A stretch of DNA of 64,000 bases from Leifsonia sp. 71-9 (GTDB lineage Bacteria > Actinomycetota > Actinomycetes > Actinomycetales > Microbacteriaceae). A program made the translations under genes and the position numbers. This document shows, piece after piece, positions 49,165-58,790 of this stretch. Within the stretch, counting starts at the first letter, position 1. Each line of letters begins with the position of its first letter. The notes beneath the pieces were generated by a model that saw only the letters and a list, made by a program, of their open reading frames with translations, had not been told where the DNA came from and did no database searches. Where the stretch lies: NCBI RefSeq assembly GCF_001898805.1, contig NZ_MKVJ01000019.1:9676-73675 (forward strand), read 5' to 3'.

Positions 49165-51138
49165 ATGACCACCGAGCAGCCCACCGCGTCCCCCCGACGC
49201 CGCTCCCCCTTCTCCCGGCGCCCCGACGACGCCGGCCCCCGCGCCCGTTTCAGCCAGCTCCTCCCGTACCTGCTCGAGCACAAGAAGGTGCTCGCGTTCG
49301 TCGTCGTGCTGAGCGTGCTCGGCGCAGCGGCGAGCCTGGCCCAGCCGCTGCTCGTCAGCCAGGTGATCGACATCGTCGGCAAGGGCCAGGCCCTCGGCGG
49401 CATCGTCTGGGGCCTGGTCGCGCTCGTGGTGGTCTCGGGCCTGATCTCCGGCTACCAGCACTACCTCCTCCAGCGCACGGGCGAGGGCGTCGTGCTCTCC
49501 TCCCGCCGCAAGCTCGTCGGGCGGATGCTGCGCCTGCCGATCAGCGAGTTCGACACCCGCCGCACCGGCGACCTCGTCTCCCGGGTCGGCTCGGACACCA
49601 CCCTCCTGCGCGCGGTGCTGACCCAGGGCCTCGTCGAGGCGATCGGCGGGGCGCTCGCCTTCGTCGGCGCGCTCATCGCGATGCTGATCATCGACCCGGT
49701 GCTCCTCGGGCTCACGGTGCTCGTGGTCGCGGTGTCGATCGTGGTCGTCACGCTGCTCTCGGGCCGCATCCGGGTCGCCAGCCAGAAGGCGCAGAACAAG
49801 GTCGGCGACCTGGCCGCGGCGGTCGAGCGGGCGATCAGCTCGGTGCGGACCATCCGCGCGGCCAACGCGACCGACCGGGAGATCGCCGCCGTCGACGAGA
49901 ACGCCACCGGCGCCTACAAGATGGGCATCCAGGTCGCGAAGATCTCGGCGCTCGTCGTGCCCGTCGCCGGGATCGCCATGCAGGTGTCGTTCCTGGTCGT
50001 GCTCGGCGTCGGCGGGTTCCGCGTCGCCAGCGGTGCGATCACGGTCGCGAACCTGGTGGCGTTCATCCTCTTCCTCTTCATGATGATCCTGCCGCTCGGC
50101 CAGGCGTTCGGCGCCATCGCCGCCGTCAACTCGGCCCTCGGCGCGCTGGGACGCATCCAGGAGATCCTCGACCTGCCGACCGAGGACCAGCGCGACCGCG
50201 AGATCGCGCCGCTGGCCTGGACCGTCGGAGCCGCGAACGAAGGCCTCGCTCCGGAGGCCCCGGCCATCGAGTTCGCGGACGTGCACTTCGCGTATCCCGA
50301 GCACGACGAGGCGACGACGGGTGACGCCGGGTCGCCCGCCTCCGCTCCGAAGTCGGTCGAGCGCGTCGCCGTGGAGGCGTTCGGCGGTGTGGACGTCGTC
50401 GCCGAGGCCGAGGTCGCCGCGGGCGCCGGGGCCGATGGGGAGTCGGCCGCCCCGCACGGCGGTGTGCTGCACGGCGTGAGCTTCACCGTGCCGCGCGGCA
50501 AGCGCACCGCGCTGGTCGGGCCGTCCGGTGCGGGCAAGTCGACCATCCTGGCGCTGATCGAGCGCTTCTACGACGTCGACGCGGGCGAGGTGCGGTTCGG
50601 CGGCCTCGACGTGCGGAGCCTGGAGCGCACTCCCCTGCGCGAGCAGATCGGCTACGTGGAGCAGGACGCCCCCGTGCTCGCCGGCTCGCTGCGCGACAAC
50701 CTCACCCTTTCGGCGCCGTACGCGACCGACCAGGCCTGCATCGATGTGCTGCACGCGGTCAACCTCACCGAGGTGCTCGAGCGCAGCGAGCTCGGACTGG
50801 CGGCCCCGGTCGGCGAGGACGGGATCATGCTTTCCGGCGGCGAGCGCCAGCGTCTCGCGATCGCACGGGCCCTGCTCGCGGCGCCGCCCGTGCTGCTGCT
50901 CGACGAGTCGACCTCCAGCCTCGACGGCCGCAACGAGCAGCTGATGCGGGAGGCCATCGACGCCGTCGCGGAGGACCGCACCCTGCTCGTGATCGCGCAC
51001 CGGCTCTCCACCGTCGTCGACTCCGACCAGATCGTCGTGCTCGACCACGGCCGGGTCGTCGGCGTCGGCACGCACTCCGAGCTGGTCGCCAGCACCCCGC
51101 TCTACCGCGACCTCGCCAAGCACCAACTCCTCGTCTAA
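49165..51138 (+). CDS. Fused ABC exporter (MsbA/MDR-like half-transporter) with NBD insertion
   Basis: A 657-residue protein: six-helix exporter membrane domain (about 30-330), then a nucleotide-binding domain with Walker A Gly-Pro-Ser-Gly-Ala-Gly-Lys-Ser-Thr (about 452-460), signature Leu-Ser-Gly-Gly-Glu-Arg-Gln-Arg, Walker B Leu-Leu-Leu-Asp-Glu-Ser-Thr-Ser-Ser-Leu-Asp, and switch His in Ile-Ala-His-Arg-Leu. About 50 extra Ala/Glu/Gly-rich residues (about 379-432) split the first NBD strand (Phe-Ala-Tyr-Pro) from Val-Leu-His-Gly-Val-Ser-Phe, where a few residues are normal. It should act as a dimer exporting hydrophobic compounds; the substrate is unknown. A strong bidirectional terminator follows. 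Confidence 0.92.
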   Translation: MTTEQPTASPRRRSPFSRRPDDAGPRARFSQLLPYLLEHKKVLAFVVVLSVLGAAASLAQPLLVSQVIDIVGKGQALGGIVWGLVALVVVSGLISGYQHYLLQRTGEGVVLSSRRKLVGRMLRLPISEFDTRRTGDLVSRVGSDTTLLRAVLTQGLVEAIGGALAFVGALIAMLIIDPVLLGLTVLVVAVSIVVVTLLSGRIRVASQKAQNKVGDLAAAVERAISSVRTIRAANATDREIAAVDENATGAYKMGIQVAKISALVVPVAGIAMQVSFLVVLGVGGFRVASGAITVANLVAFILFLFMMILPLGQAFGAIAAVNSALGALGRIQEILDLPTEDQRDREIAPLAWTVGAANEGLAPEAPAIEFADVHFAYPEHDEATTGDAGSPASAPKSVERVAVEAFGGVDVVAEAEVAAGAGADGESAAPHGGVLHGVSFTVPRGKRTALVGPSGAGKSTILALIERFYDVDAGEVRFGGLDVRSLERTPLREQIGYVEQDAPVLAGSLRDNLTLSAPYATDQACIDVLHAVNLTEVLERSELGLAAPVGEDGIMLSGGERQRLAIARALLAAPPVLLLDESTSSLDGRNEQLMREAIDAVAEDRTLLVIAHRLSTVVDSDQIVVLDHGRVVGVGTHSELVASTPLYRDLAKHQLLV

Positions 51139-51159
51139 CCCGACTCACGCCGCGGCCAG

Positions 51160-51230
51160 CAGCCGCCGAGCACAGGAAAAGGGTCCGTTTCGACGATCGA
51201 AACGGACCCTTTTCCTGTGCTCGGCGGCTG
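51160..51230. terminator. 34-bp perfect inverted repeat, bidirectional terminator
   Basis: Arms 51160-51193 and 51197-51230 are exact reverse complements across a 3-base loop, sitting between the convergent ABC exporter and pckG. Runs of A and T inside the arms (aaaaggg/ccctttt) would give partial U-tracts in both directions. Its stop-to-stop position supports termination of both transcripts. Confidence 0.8.
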
Positions 51231-51240
51231 GCGGGGCGGG

Positions 51241-53121
51241 TTAGGCGCGCAGGTGGTAGCGGAGGGAGGCGAGCTCGGCGTGCAGGGCCGCGGGGACGCG
51301 GTTGCCGAAGCGGTCGAAGAACGCGTCGGTGAGGTCGCACTCGGCCAGCCAGCTGTCGCGGTCGACCTCGAACAGCGCCTCGACGTCCTTCGCCGGGAGG
51401 TCGAGTCCGTCGAGATCGAGCTCGTCGATGCGCGGGAGGCGGCCGATGGGAGACTCCACGGCTCCGGCACTGCCCTCCACGCGGCGGGCGATCCACTCGA
51501 TCACCCGGGCGTTCTCGCTGAACCCGGGCCAGAGGAAGCCGCCGTCCTCGCCCTTGCGGAACCAGTTGACCTGGAACACGGCCGGGGCGTCGGCGCCGAG
51601 CTTCTCGCCGATCTCGAGCCAGTGACCCCAGTAGTCGGCCATGTTGTAACCGCAGAACGGGAGCATCGCGAACGGGTCGCGGCGCAGCTCGCCGACCGCG
51701 CCCTCGGCGGCGGCGGTCTGCTCGGACGAGATCGTCGCGCCGATGAAGACCCCGTGCTTCCAGTCGCGGGCCTGCGCCACGAGCGGCACGTTGGTCGCGC
51801 GGCGCCCGCCGAAGAGGATGGCGTCGATCGGCACGCCGTCGAAGGCGTCCCAGTCGTCCGCGATCGCCGGGCACTGGGCGGCGGACACGGTGAACCGCGA
51901 GTTCGGGTGTGCCGCGGGGCGACCGGACTCGGGCGTCCACTCGTTGCCCTCCCAGTCGATCAGGTGCGCGGGCGGCTCCTCGGTCAGCCCCTCCCACCAC
52001 ACGTCGCCGTCGTCGCGGAGCGCCACGTTCGTGAAGATCGTGTTGCCCCAGAGCGTCTCGACCGCGGTCGCGTTGGTGAGCTCGCCGGTGCCGGGCGCGA
52101 CGCCGAAGAAGCCCGCCTCGGGGTTGATGGCGCGCAGGCGGCCGTCGGGACCCTGGCGCAGCCAGGCGATGTCGTCGCCGACGGTCTCGACCGTCCAGCC
52201 CGGGATGCTCGGCTTCAGCATGGCGAGATTCGTCTTGCCGCACGCGGACGGGAAGGCCGCGGCGAAGTGGAACGCGCGCCCCTCGGGCGACGTCACCTTG
52301 ACGATGAGCATGTGCTCGGCCAGCCAGCCCTCGTCGCGCGCCATGACCGAGGCGATCCGCAGGGCGAAGCACTTCTTGGCCAGGATGGCGTTGCCGCCGT
52401 AGCCGGAACCGTACGACCAGACCTCGCGCGTCTCGGGGAACTGCACGATGTACTTGGTCTCATTGCACGGCCACGCGACGTCGTCGCGGCGGTGACCGGC
52501 CTCGTCGATGAGCGGAGCACCCACGCTGTGCACGGTCGGCACCCACGGCTGCCCGGCCGCGATGAGGTCGAGGACGGTGTTCGTGACGCGGGTCATCATC
52601 CCCATGCTGACCGCGACGTATGCCGAGTCGGTGAGCTGGATGCCGACCTGCGAGATGGGGCCGCCGACCGGGCCCATGGAGAACGGGACGACGTACATCG
52701 TGCGGCCGCGCATGCTGCCGGCGAAGACGTCGCGCAGCTCCGCGCGCATCCCCTCGGGCTCGCGCCAGTTGTTCGTGGGGCCGGCGTCGGCCTCGTCGAC
52801 CGAGCAGATGAACGTGCGGTCCTCGACCCGGGCGACGTCGCCGGGGTCTGTGCGCGCGAGGAAGCTGTTCGGGCGCCACTCCGGGTTCAGCCGGATGAGC
52901 TTGCCCTCGGCGACGAGCTGCTTGGTGAGGCGGTCGGCCTCCCCCAGGGAGCCGTCGCACCAGACGATCTCCTCCGGCTCGGTGAGCGCCGCGATGTCGG
53001 CCACCCAGGCGTGCAGGGCGGCGAGGCCGGCGGTGGCGTCGTACGTGGCGTCGTCGCGGATGGCGTCGCGGTCCGCGTCGGTGCGGCCGGTCTCGGTCAG
53101 CGGAAGCTCGGCGATGGTCAT
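51241..53121 (-). CDS. pckG: Phosphoenolpyruvate carboxykinase (GTP)
   Basis: Converts oxaloacetate plus GTP to phosphoenolpyruvate, CO2 and GDP, the entry step of gluconeogenesis. It has 626 residues, typical of the GTP class used by actinobacteria. Visible marks are the kinase loop Phe-Pro-Ser-Ala-Cys-Gly-Lys-Thr-Asn (reactive Cys, about residue 290), Gly-Asp-Asp-Ile-Ala-Trp, Tyr-Gly-Ser-Gly-Tyr-Gly-Gly-Asn, and Phe-Gly-Gly-Arg-Arg in the C-terminal half. It is divergent from a RamB/ScfR-type regulator over a 116-base region holding a 20-bp palindrome, which suggests carbon-source control (inference). Confidence 0.97.
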   Translation of the reverse strand: MTIAELPLTETGRTDADRDAIRDDATYDATAGLAALHAWVADIAALTEPEEIVWCDGSLGEADRLTKQLVAEGKLIRLNPEWRPNSFLARTDPGDVARVEDRTFICSVDEADAGPTNNWREPEGMRAELRDVFAGSMRGRTMYVVPFSMGPVGGPISQVGIQLTDSAYVAVSMGMMTRVTNTVLDLIAAGQPWVPTVHSVGAPLIDEAGHRRDDVAWPCNETKYIVQFPETREVWSYGSGYGGNAILAKKCFALRIASVMARDEGWLAEHMLIVKVTSPEGRAFHFAAAFPSACGKTNLAMLKPSIPGWTVETVGDDIAWLRQGPDGRLRAINPEAGFFGVAPGTGELTNATAVETLWGNTIFTNVALRDDGDVWWEGLTEEPPAHLIDWEGNEWTPESGRPAAHPNSRFTVSAAQCPAIADDWDAFDGVPIDAILFGGRRATNVPLVAQARDWKHGVFIGATISSEQTAAAEGAVGELRRDPFAMLPFCGYNMADYWGHWLEIGEKLGADAPAVFQVNWFRKGEDGGFLWPGFSENARVIEWIARRVEGSAGAVESPIGRLPRIDELDLDGLDLPAKDVEALFEVDRDSWLAECDLTDAFFDRFGNRVPAALHAELASLRYHLRA

Positions 53122-53203
53122 TCCCGTCGTCCTCTCGGTCGGAAAGAAGTGCTGTGAATCCAGCTTCCGCGACCTTCTGGGGGTCGAGCGGGTCGAAAGG
53201 GTG

Positions 53204-53223
53204 GAAAGAATCGCGATTCTTTC
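53204..53223. promoter_or_regulatory. 20-bp perfect palindrome between pckG and the RamB-type regulator
   Basis: GAAAGAATCGCGATTCTTTC reads identically on both strands. It ends 14 bases before the regulator ATG and 2 bases before TATCGT (53226-53231), a possible -10 that sits 6 bases from the ATG. Placement suggests an autoregulatory operator, possibly also affecting pckG. Confidence 0.6.
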
Positions 53224-53237
53224 GCTATCGTGAACGC

Positions 53238-54692
53238 ATGGAGCCGTTCACCGCCGAATCGGGCGCCGACATCGCCACCCTCGGCCACCGCATCCGCCAC
53301 TTCCGCACGAACCGCGGGCTCACGCTCGACGAGCTGGGGGCGGAGGTCGGTGTCGCGCCGAGCCAGCTCTCCCTCATCGAGAACGGCAAGCGCGAACCGC
53401 GGGTCACGCTGCTCGTCACGCTCGCGAACGCCCTGGGCGTCCAGCTCGCCGATCTGCTGTCGGCCGAGCCGCCGGACGAGCGCGCCGCCCTCGAGATCGA
53501 ACTCGCCCGGGCGCAGCGCGGCACCCTCTACGGCTCGCTCGGCCTGCCCGCGGTGAAGCCGACCAAGGGCACCCCGACCGAGACCCTGGAGGCCCTGGTC
53601 GGCCTGCACCGCGAGCTCTCCCGCCGCGCGTCCGAGGCGATCGCCACCCCGGAGGAGGCCCGCCGCGCCAACACCGAGCTGCGGGAGCGGATGCGCGCCC
53701 AGAACAACTACATCCCCGCCATCGAGGAGCTCGCCGAGGAGCGCGTGCGCGCCTCCGGGCACACCCGCGGCGCCCTCACGCACCGCGAGGTGAGCGTGAT
53801 GGCGGAGCAGCTGGGCTTCGAGCTGATCTACGCCAGCGACCTCCCGCGCTCCACCCGCTCCATCACCGACCTGGAGAACGGCCGCATCTACCTGCCGCCG
53901 GCCTCCATCCCGGGCGGCCACGGGCTGCGGTCGATGGCGCTGCAGGCGATGGCGCACCGCCTCCTCGGCCACGAGCGGCCGGACAGCTACGCGGACTTCC
54001 TGCGGCAGCGGCTCGAGATCAACTACTTCGCCGCCTGCTGCCTCATGCCGCGGGATGCCGCCGTCGCGTTCCTCGCGGAGGCCAAGAAGGAGAAGGACCT
54101 CGCCGTCGAGGACTTCCGCGACGCGTTCGGCGTCACCCACGAGGCGGCGGCCCTGCGCCTGACGAACCTCGCCACCGCCCACCTCGACATGACCCTCCAC
54201 TTCCTGCGGGTCGGCGACGACGGCGCCCTCTACAAGGGCTACGAGAACGACGGCCTGCCGCTGCCGACCGACGTCACCGGCTCCATCGAGGGGCAGGTCG
54301 TCTGCCGCAAGTGGGGCGCGCGCGGGGCGTTCACGCACACCAACCGGACCACCGAGCTCTACCAGTACACCGACACCCCGGTCGGGACCTACTGGTGCGC
54401 GACCCAGGTCGGCTCGACCGCCGAGGGCGGCTACTCGATCAGTGTCGGCGCGCCCTTCGACCAGGCCAAATGGTTCCGCGGGCGCGAGACGACCGTGCGG
54501 GCCGAGTCCCGCTGCCCGGACGAATCGTGCTGCAAGCGGGCGCCGTCCGAGCTGTCGGGCCGCTGGTCGGGCAAGGCGTGGCCCAGCGCCCGGCTGCACG
54601 CGCACATCCTGTCGCCGCTGCCGTCCGGCTCGTTCCCGGGCGTCGACGACTCGGACGTGTACCGGTTCCTGCAGCAGCACTCCGGGGCGTAG
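53238..54692 (+). CDS. RamB/ScfR-type regulator (XRE HTH + IrrE-like + DUF2083)
   Basis: A 484-residue regulator of the short-chain fatty-acyl/acetate family. The N-terminal XRE HTH (about 16-70) includes [20 protein letters not shown]. The middle has an ImmA/IrrE-like segment in which the metal helix is altered (Ala-His-Arg-Leu-Leu-Gly-His-Glu). The C-terminal DUF2083 domain has Cys pairs (Cys-Pro-Asp-Glu-Ser-Cys-Cys-Lys-Arg). In Corynebacterium, RamB controls glyoxylate-cycle and acetate genes. Being divergent from pckG fits gluconeogenic control. A near-leaderless start is possible, as there is no good ribosome site before ATG 53238. Confidence 0.88.
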   Translation: MEPFTAESGADIATLGHRIRHFRTNRGLTLDELGAEVGVAPSQLSLIENGKREPRVTLLVTLANALGVQLADLLSAEPPDERAALEIELARAQRGTLYGSLGLPAVKPTKGTPTETLEALVGLHRELSRRASEAIATPEEARRANTELRERMRAQNNYIPAIEELAEERVRASGHTRGALTHREVSVMAEQLGFELIYASDLPRSTRSITDLENGRIYLPPASIPGGHGLRSMALQAMAHRLLGHERPDSYADFLRQRLEINYFAACCLMPRDAAVAFLAEAKKEKDLAVEDFRDAFGVTHEAAALRLTNLATAHLDMTLHFLRVGDDGALYKGYENDGLPLPTDVTGSIEGQVVCRKWGARGAFTHTNRTTELYQYTDTPVGTYWCATQVGSTAEGGYSISVGAPFDQAKWFRGRETTVRAESRCPDESCCKRAPSELSGRWSGKAWPSARLHAHILSPLPSGSFPGVDDSDVYRFLQQHSGA

Positions 54693-54703
54693 CGCCGGCG
54701 GCC

Positions 54704-54773
54704 GCGACTGCGGTGCGTGGGTACGTTTGCGCGCCGGCGAGCGAGTGCAGTCGTACCGCGGGGCCGCAGTCGC
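54704..54773. terminator. Weak large-loop inverted repeat between convergent genes
   Basis: GCGACTGCGG (54704-54713) and CCGCAGTCGC (54764-54773) are exact inverted 10-mers with a 50-base G+C-rich loop, in the 111-base gap between the RamB-type gene and the convergent SDR gene. It may help termination in either direction. Confidence 0.35.
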
Positions 54774-54803
54774 GCGGCGGCGCGGCGGCAAGCCGGCCGC
54801 GGG

Positions 54804-55577
54804 CTACTTCGGCTGCATGCGGATCGCGCCGTCGAGGCGGATGGTCTCGCCGTTGAGCATGGCGTTCTCGACGATGTGACGCACCAAGGCCGCATACTCG
54901 GCGGGCTTGCCGAGGCGGGAGGGGTGCGGGACCTGGGCGGCGAGCGAGTCCTGCGCAGCCTGCGGCAGGCCCGCCATCATCGGGGTCTCGAAGATGCCCG
55001 GGGCGATGGTGACGACGCGCACGAGGCTGCGGGCGAGCTCCCGGGCGATCGGGAGGGTCATGGCCGCGACCCCGCCCTTGGACGCCGCGTAGGCGGGCTG
55101 GCCGATCTGCCCGTCGAACGCGGCGACGGAGGCGGTGTTGACGATGACGCCGCGCTCCGGGCCGAACTCGCCCTCGAGCGGCTCGGTGGTCACCATGGCC
55201 GCGGCGGCGAGGCGCGTGACGTTGAAGGTGCCGATCAGGTTCACGCGCACGACGCGCTCGAAGTCCTCGAGCGGGAGGACGCCGTCGCGGCCGAGCATGC
55301 GGGCGGCGGTCGCGATACCGGCGCAGTTGACGACGATGCGGAGCGAAGCGAGCTCGGACGCCGCGTCGACCGCCACCTGCACCTGGTCGCCGTCGGTCAC
55401 GTCCCCGGGCACGAACCGCGCGGTCGGGCCGAGGGCGGTCGCGGCCTTCTCCCCCTGCGAGCTGGGGAGGTCGAGCAGCACGACGCGAGCGCCCGCGTCG
55501 GTGAGCGCGCGCGCCGTGGCGTTGCCGAGGCCGCTCGCGCCTCCGGTGACGAGGGCCGAGCATCCGTCGATCAGCAT
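54804..55577 (-). CDS. SDR-family 3-hydroxyacyl-CoA dehydrogenase-like protein
   Basis: A 257-residue short-chain dehydrogenase. The NAD fold is Thr-Gly-Gly-Ala-Ser-Gly-Leu-Gly (about 11-18), with Asn-Cys-Ala-Gly-Ile-Ala, the catalytic Ser region (Asn-Thr-Ala-Ser-Val-Ala-Ala-Phe), and Tyr-Ala-Ala-Ser-Lys. The final Asp-Gly-Ala-Ile-Arg-Met and overall pattern match the type-2 (HSD17B10-like) 3-hydroxyacyl-CoA dehydrogenases. It is the last gene of an Lrp-aldehyde dehydrogenase-thiolase-SDR unit, 22 bases after the thiolase. With the thiolase it could carry out the last two steps of a beta-oxidation spiral or of branched-chain amino-acid breakdown (inference). Confidence 0.9.
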   Translation of the reverse strand: MLIDGCSALVTGGASGLGNATARALTDAGARVVLLDLPSSQGEKAATALGPTARFVPGDVTDGDQVQVAVDAASELASLRIVVNCAGIATAARMLGRDGVLPLEDFERVVRVNLIGTFNVTRLAAAAMVTTEPLEGEFGPERGVIVNTASVAAFDGQIGQPAYAASKGGVAAMTLPIARELARSLVRVVTIAPGIFETPMMAGLPQAAQDSLAAQVPHPSRLGKPAEYAALVRHIVENAMLNGETIRLDGAIRMQPK

Positions 55578-55599
55578 GGTTCTCCTTCCGGTGCGCGCG

Positions 55600-56790
55600 T
55601 CAGCGCAGCACCTCGATCAGGGTCGCGTTGGCGGTCCCTCCGCCTTCGCACATGGTCTGCAGGCCGTACCGGCCGCCGGTCGCCTCCAACTCGTTCAGCA
55701 GCGTCCCGAGCAGACGCGTACCCGAGGAGCCGAGCGCGTGCCCGAGGGCGATGGCCCCGCCGCGCGGGTTGAGCCGGGCGGGGTCCGCGTCGAACTCGCG
55801 CTGCCAGAACAGCGGGACGGAGGCGAACGCCTCGTTCACCTCGTAGGCGTCGATCTCGCCGAAGCGCACCCCGCTGCGGTCGAGCAGTTTGCGGGTGGCG
55901 GGCAGGATGCCGGTCAGCATGAAGAGCGGGTCGCTCCCGGCGACCGCGAACGAGTGGAACCGGGCGCGGGGGCGCAGGCCGAGCCGGGCCGCGGCCTCCT
56001 GGCTCATGATCAGCGCTGCCGAGGCGCCGTCGGTGAGCGGGGAGGAGTTGCCCGGCGTGATCCGCCAGTCGAGCTGGGGGAAGCGCGCGGCGAGCTCGTC
56101 CGTGCGGAACGCCGGCGAGAGGCCCGCGAGCCTCTCGGCGGTCGTACCGGGCCGGATGGTCTCGTCGGCGACGACGCTTCCGCTGTCCGGCGTCGGGACG
56201 GGGACGAGCTCGCCCTCGAACGCCCCGCTCGCCGCCGCCTCCGCCGCACGCTGGTGCGAGGTCACCGCGAAGGCGTCCAGCTCGGCCCGGGAGATGTCCC
56301 AGCGCTCGGCGATCAGCTCCGCCGAGACGCCCTGCCCGACGAGCCCCTCCGGGTAGCGGGCGTGCATGAGCGCCCCGCCGCGGGAGGCGCTGCCGACGTT
56401 CGAGCCGAGCGGCGCCCGACTCATCGACTCCACGCCGCACGCGATGACCACGTCATACGCGCCCGAGATCACGCCCTGGGCGGCGAAGGCCGTGGCCTGC
56501 TGGCTCGACCCGCACTGCCGGTCGATCGTGACCGCGGGCACGCTCTCGGGGAATCCCGCGCTCAGTACCGCCGTGCGCGTGATGTTCGCGGCCTGCTCGC
56601 CCGACTGCGTGACGCAGCCGCCGATGACGTCGTCCACGATCGCCGGGTCGATCCCGGTGCGGGCGACGAGCTCCATCAGCACCCCGGCGAGCAGGTCGGC
56701 GGGGTGGATGCCCGACAGCTCCCCGTCCGGCTTGCCGCGGCCGGACGGGGTGCGGACGACGTCGACGATGACGGCTTCGCTGCGCGGCAT
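55600..56790 (-). CDS. Thiolase (acetyl-CoA acyltransferase)
   Basis: A 396-residue thiolase, family length. The acyl-accepting Cys93 is in Asp-Arg-Gln-Cys-Gly-Ser-Ser. Asn-Glu-Ala-Phe-Ala appears near residue 320, Gly-His-Ala-Leu-Gly-Ser-Ser-Gly contains the catalytic His (Ala replaces the usual Pro), and Met-Cys-Glu-Gly-Gly-Gly contains the second Cys near the C-terminus. It cleaves 3-ketoacyl-CoA with CoA or runs in the biosynthetic direction; chain-length preference is not visible. ATG 56790 is 1 base after the aldehyde dehydrogenase stop, so they are co-translated. Confidence 0.93.
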   Translation of the reverse strand: MPRSEAVIVDVVRTPSGRGKPDGELSGIHPADLLAGVLMELVARTGIDPAIVDDVIGGCVTQSGEQAANITRTAVLSAGFPESVPAVTIDRQCGSSQQATAFAAQGVISGAYDVVIACGVESMSRAPLGSNVGSASRGGALMHARYPEGLVGQGVSAELIAERWDISRAELDAFAVTSHQRAAEAAASGAFEGELVPVPTPDSGSVVADETIRPGTTAERLAGLSPAFRTDELAARFPQLDWRITPGNSSPLTDGASAALIMSQEAAARLGLRPRARFHSFAVAGSDPLFMLTGILPATRKLLDRSGVRFGEIDAYEVNEAFASVPLFWQREFDADPARLNPRGGAIALGHALGSSGTRLLGTLLNELEATGGRYGLQTMCEGGGTANATLIEVLR

Positions 56791-56791
56791 G

Positions 56792-58255
56792 TCAGGCTCC
56801 GAACGGGTCCGGGGTGAGCGTGTACTTCGTGCTGAGGTACTCGTGGATGCCCTCGAGGCCGCCCTCGCGCCCGAGACCGGACTGCTTGACGCCGCCGAAC
56901 GGCGCGGCCGCATTGGAGAGGACGCCCACGTTCAGGCCCATCATCCCGGTCTGCAACCGCTCGATCATGCGCTGCCCGCGCGCGAGGTCCTTGGTGAACA
57001 CGTAGGAGACGAGCCCGAACTCCGTGTCGTTCGCCATGCGCACGGCGTCGTCCTCGGTCGAGAACCGCACGATCGAGAGCACCGGCCCGAAGATCTCCTG
57101 GCGCAGGATGTCGCTGCCCGCCTGCACGTCGGTGACGACGGTGGGCTGGTAGAACGTGCCCTGCCCTTCCACCCGCGAGCCGCCGGTGAGGACGGAGGCG
57201 CCCCGGGCGACGGCGTCCGCGACGAGCGCCGCGGCCTTGTCGACGGCGTCGGAGTCGATCAGCGGGCCGATCGTCACGCCCTCCTCGGTGCCCCGGCCGA
57301 CGCGCATCCCGTTGACGCGCTCCGTGACGCGGCGGGCGAACTCGTCGGCGACGTCCTCGTGCACGATGAACCGGTTGGCGGCGGTGCAGGCCTCGCCGAT
57401 GTTGCGGAACTTGGCCAGCATCGCGCCGTCGACGGCCTTGTCGAGGTCGGCGTCCTCGAAGACGACGAACGGGGCGTTGCCGCCCAGCTCCATCGACGTG
57501 CGGAGGACGTTCTCCGACGCCTGCTTCAGCAGCGAGCGGCCGACCTCGGTCGAGCCGGTGAACGACAGCTTGCGCAGGCGCGGGTCGGCGATGATCGGCC
57601 CGGAGACCTTCCCGGAGGTGGAGGTCGTGATCACGTTCAGCACGCCGGCCGGGAGGCCCGCATCCTCCAGCAACCGGGCGAAGTACAGGGTGGTGAGGGG
57701 CGTCAGCGCGGCCGGCTTGACGACCACGGTGCAACCCGCCGCGAGTGCCGGCGCGATCTTGCGGGTCGCCATCGCGAGCGGGAAGTTCCACGGCGTGATC
57801 AGGAAGCACGGGCCGACGGGATGCTGGGAGACGATCATCCGCCCGGTGCCCTCCGGGTTGGTGCCGTACCGGCCCGCGATGCGCACGGCCTCCTCGGAGA
57901 ACCAGCGGAGGAACTCGCCGCCGTAGGTGACCTCGCCGCTCGCCTCCGCCAGGGGCTTGCCCATCTCGAGCGTCATCAGCAGAGCGAACTCGTCGCGGCG
58001 CTCCTGCAGCAGGTCGAACGCGCGGCGCAGGATCTCACCGCGTGCGCGGGGCGCGGTGGCGGCCCAGTCGTCCGCTGCGGCGACGGCGGCGTCGAGAGCA
58101 CGCGCGCCGTCCTCAGGGGAGGCGTCGGCGATCGTCTTGATCAGGTCGCCGGTCGCCGGGTCGTAGACCGGCAGGGTGCCGGCCGAACCGGACGTCCACT
58201 CCCCTCCGATGAACAGTCCGTCGGGGACCCGGTCGAGCAGGGCCTTCTCATCCAT
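56792..58255 (-). CDS. NAD(P)-dependent succinate-semialdehyde-type aldehyde dehydrogenase
   Basis: A 487-residue ALDH. The N-terminal Pro-Trp-Asn-Phe-Pro (about 155), Phe-Thr-Gly-Ser-Thr-Glu-Val-Gly, Glu-Leu-Gly-Gly-Asn-Ala (catalytic Glu) and the nucleophile Cys290 in Gly-Glu-Ala-Cys-Thr-Ala-Ala-Asn-Arg are all present. The Cys-Thr-Ala-Ala-Asn-Arg pattern and the overall sequence place it in the GabD-like group, but in a thiolase/SDR operon it may serve another aldehyde. It overlaps the Lrp regulator gene by 8 bases. A gabD label would be an assumption, so no symbol is given. Confidence 0.9.
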   Translation of the reverse strand: MDEKALLDRVPDGLFIGGEWTSGSAGTLPVYDPATGDLIKTIADASPEDGARALDAAVAAADDWAATAPRARGEILRRAFDLLQERRDEFALLMTLEMGKPLAEASGEVTYGGEFLRWFSEEAVRIAGRYGTNPEGTGRMIVSQHPVGPCFLITPWNFPLAMATRKIAPALAAGCTVVVKPAALTPLTTLYFARLLEDAGLPAGVLNVITTSTSGKVSGPIIADPRLRKLSFTGSTEVGRSLLKQASENVLRTSMELGGNAPFVVFEDADLDKAVDGAMLAKFRNIGEACTAANRFIVHEDVADEFARRVTERVNGMRVGRGTEEGVTIGPLIDSDAVDKAAALVADAVARGASVLTGGSRVEGQGTFYQPTVVTDVQAGSDILRQEIFGPVLSIVRFSTEDDAVRMANDTEFGLVSYVFTKDLARGQRMIERLQTGMMGLNVGVLSNAAAPFGGVKQSGLGREGGLEGIHEYLSTKYTLTPDPFGA

Positions 58256-58742
58256 AGCGTCGTTCCTCTCCGTTGTCGTCCGTCACCGCCGACTGCACCA
58301 GCGGCACCGATCGGTGGTCGATGGTGGTGGCCAATGCGATGACGGTGGATGTGCGGGTGATGCCGGGGCCGCTGACGACCAGGTCGATCACCCGCTGCAG
58401 GTCGGCGTTCGAGCGCGCGACCGCGCGGATCAGCAGGTCGCCCGGCCCCGTGATCGTGTGCACCTCGAGCACCTCGGGGATGCCGCGCAGGTGGTCGACG
58501 ACGGTCACCCGGCCATCGCCCTGCGCCACCTCGGCGGTGACGAAGGCCGTGACCGGATAGCCGAGCCGCTCGCTGTCGATGGTGGGCGCGAAGTCCTTCA
58601 CCACGCCGGAGCGCTGCAGCCGGTCGAGCCGGGCCTGCACCGTGCCGCGGGCGACGCCCAGCCGGCGGGAGGCCTCGAAGACGCCCAGCCGCGGTTCCTC
58701 GGTCAGGAGCGCGATCAGGTCGGCGTCCAGCTTGTCGATCAT
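58248..58742 (-). CDS. Lrp/AsnC-family transcriptional regulator
   Basis: A 164-residue regulator with an N-terminal winged HTH (about 2-60, Val-Phe-Glu-Ala-Ser-Arg-Arg-Leu-Gly-Val-Ala-Arg-Gly-Thr-Val-Gln-Ala-Arg) and a C-terminal RAM ligand domain (about 70-145, with Gly-Pro-Gly-Asp-Leu-Leu-Ile). ATG 58742 is preferred to the ATG at 58766 because AAGGAGG lies 3-4 bases upstream. It overlaps the aldehyde dehydrogenase start by 8 bases and leads the operon, so it probably controls it in response to an amino acid or derived metabolite (inference). Confidence 0.93.
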   Translation of the reverse strand: MIDKLDADLIALLTEEPRLGVFEASRRLGVARGTVQARLDRLQRSGVVKDFAPTIDSERLGYPVTAFVTAEVAQGDGRVTVVDHLRGIPEVLEVHTITGPGDLLIRAVARSNADLQRVIDLVVSGPGITRTSTVIALATTIDHRSVPLVQSAVTDDNGEERRYG

Positions 58743-58790
58743 CGGCCTCCTTCGGTCCTCGCACATCGTACGACCCGCACGGGCGGCTTC

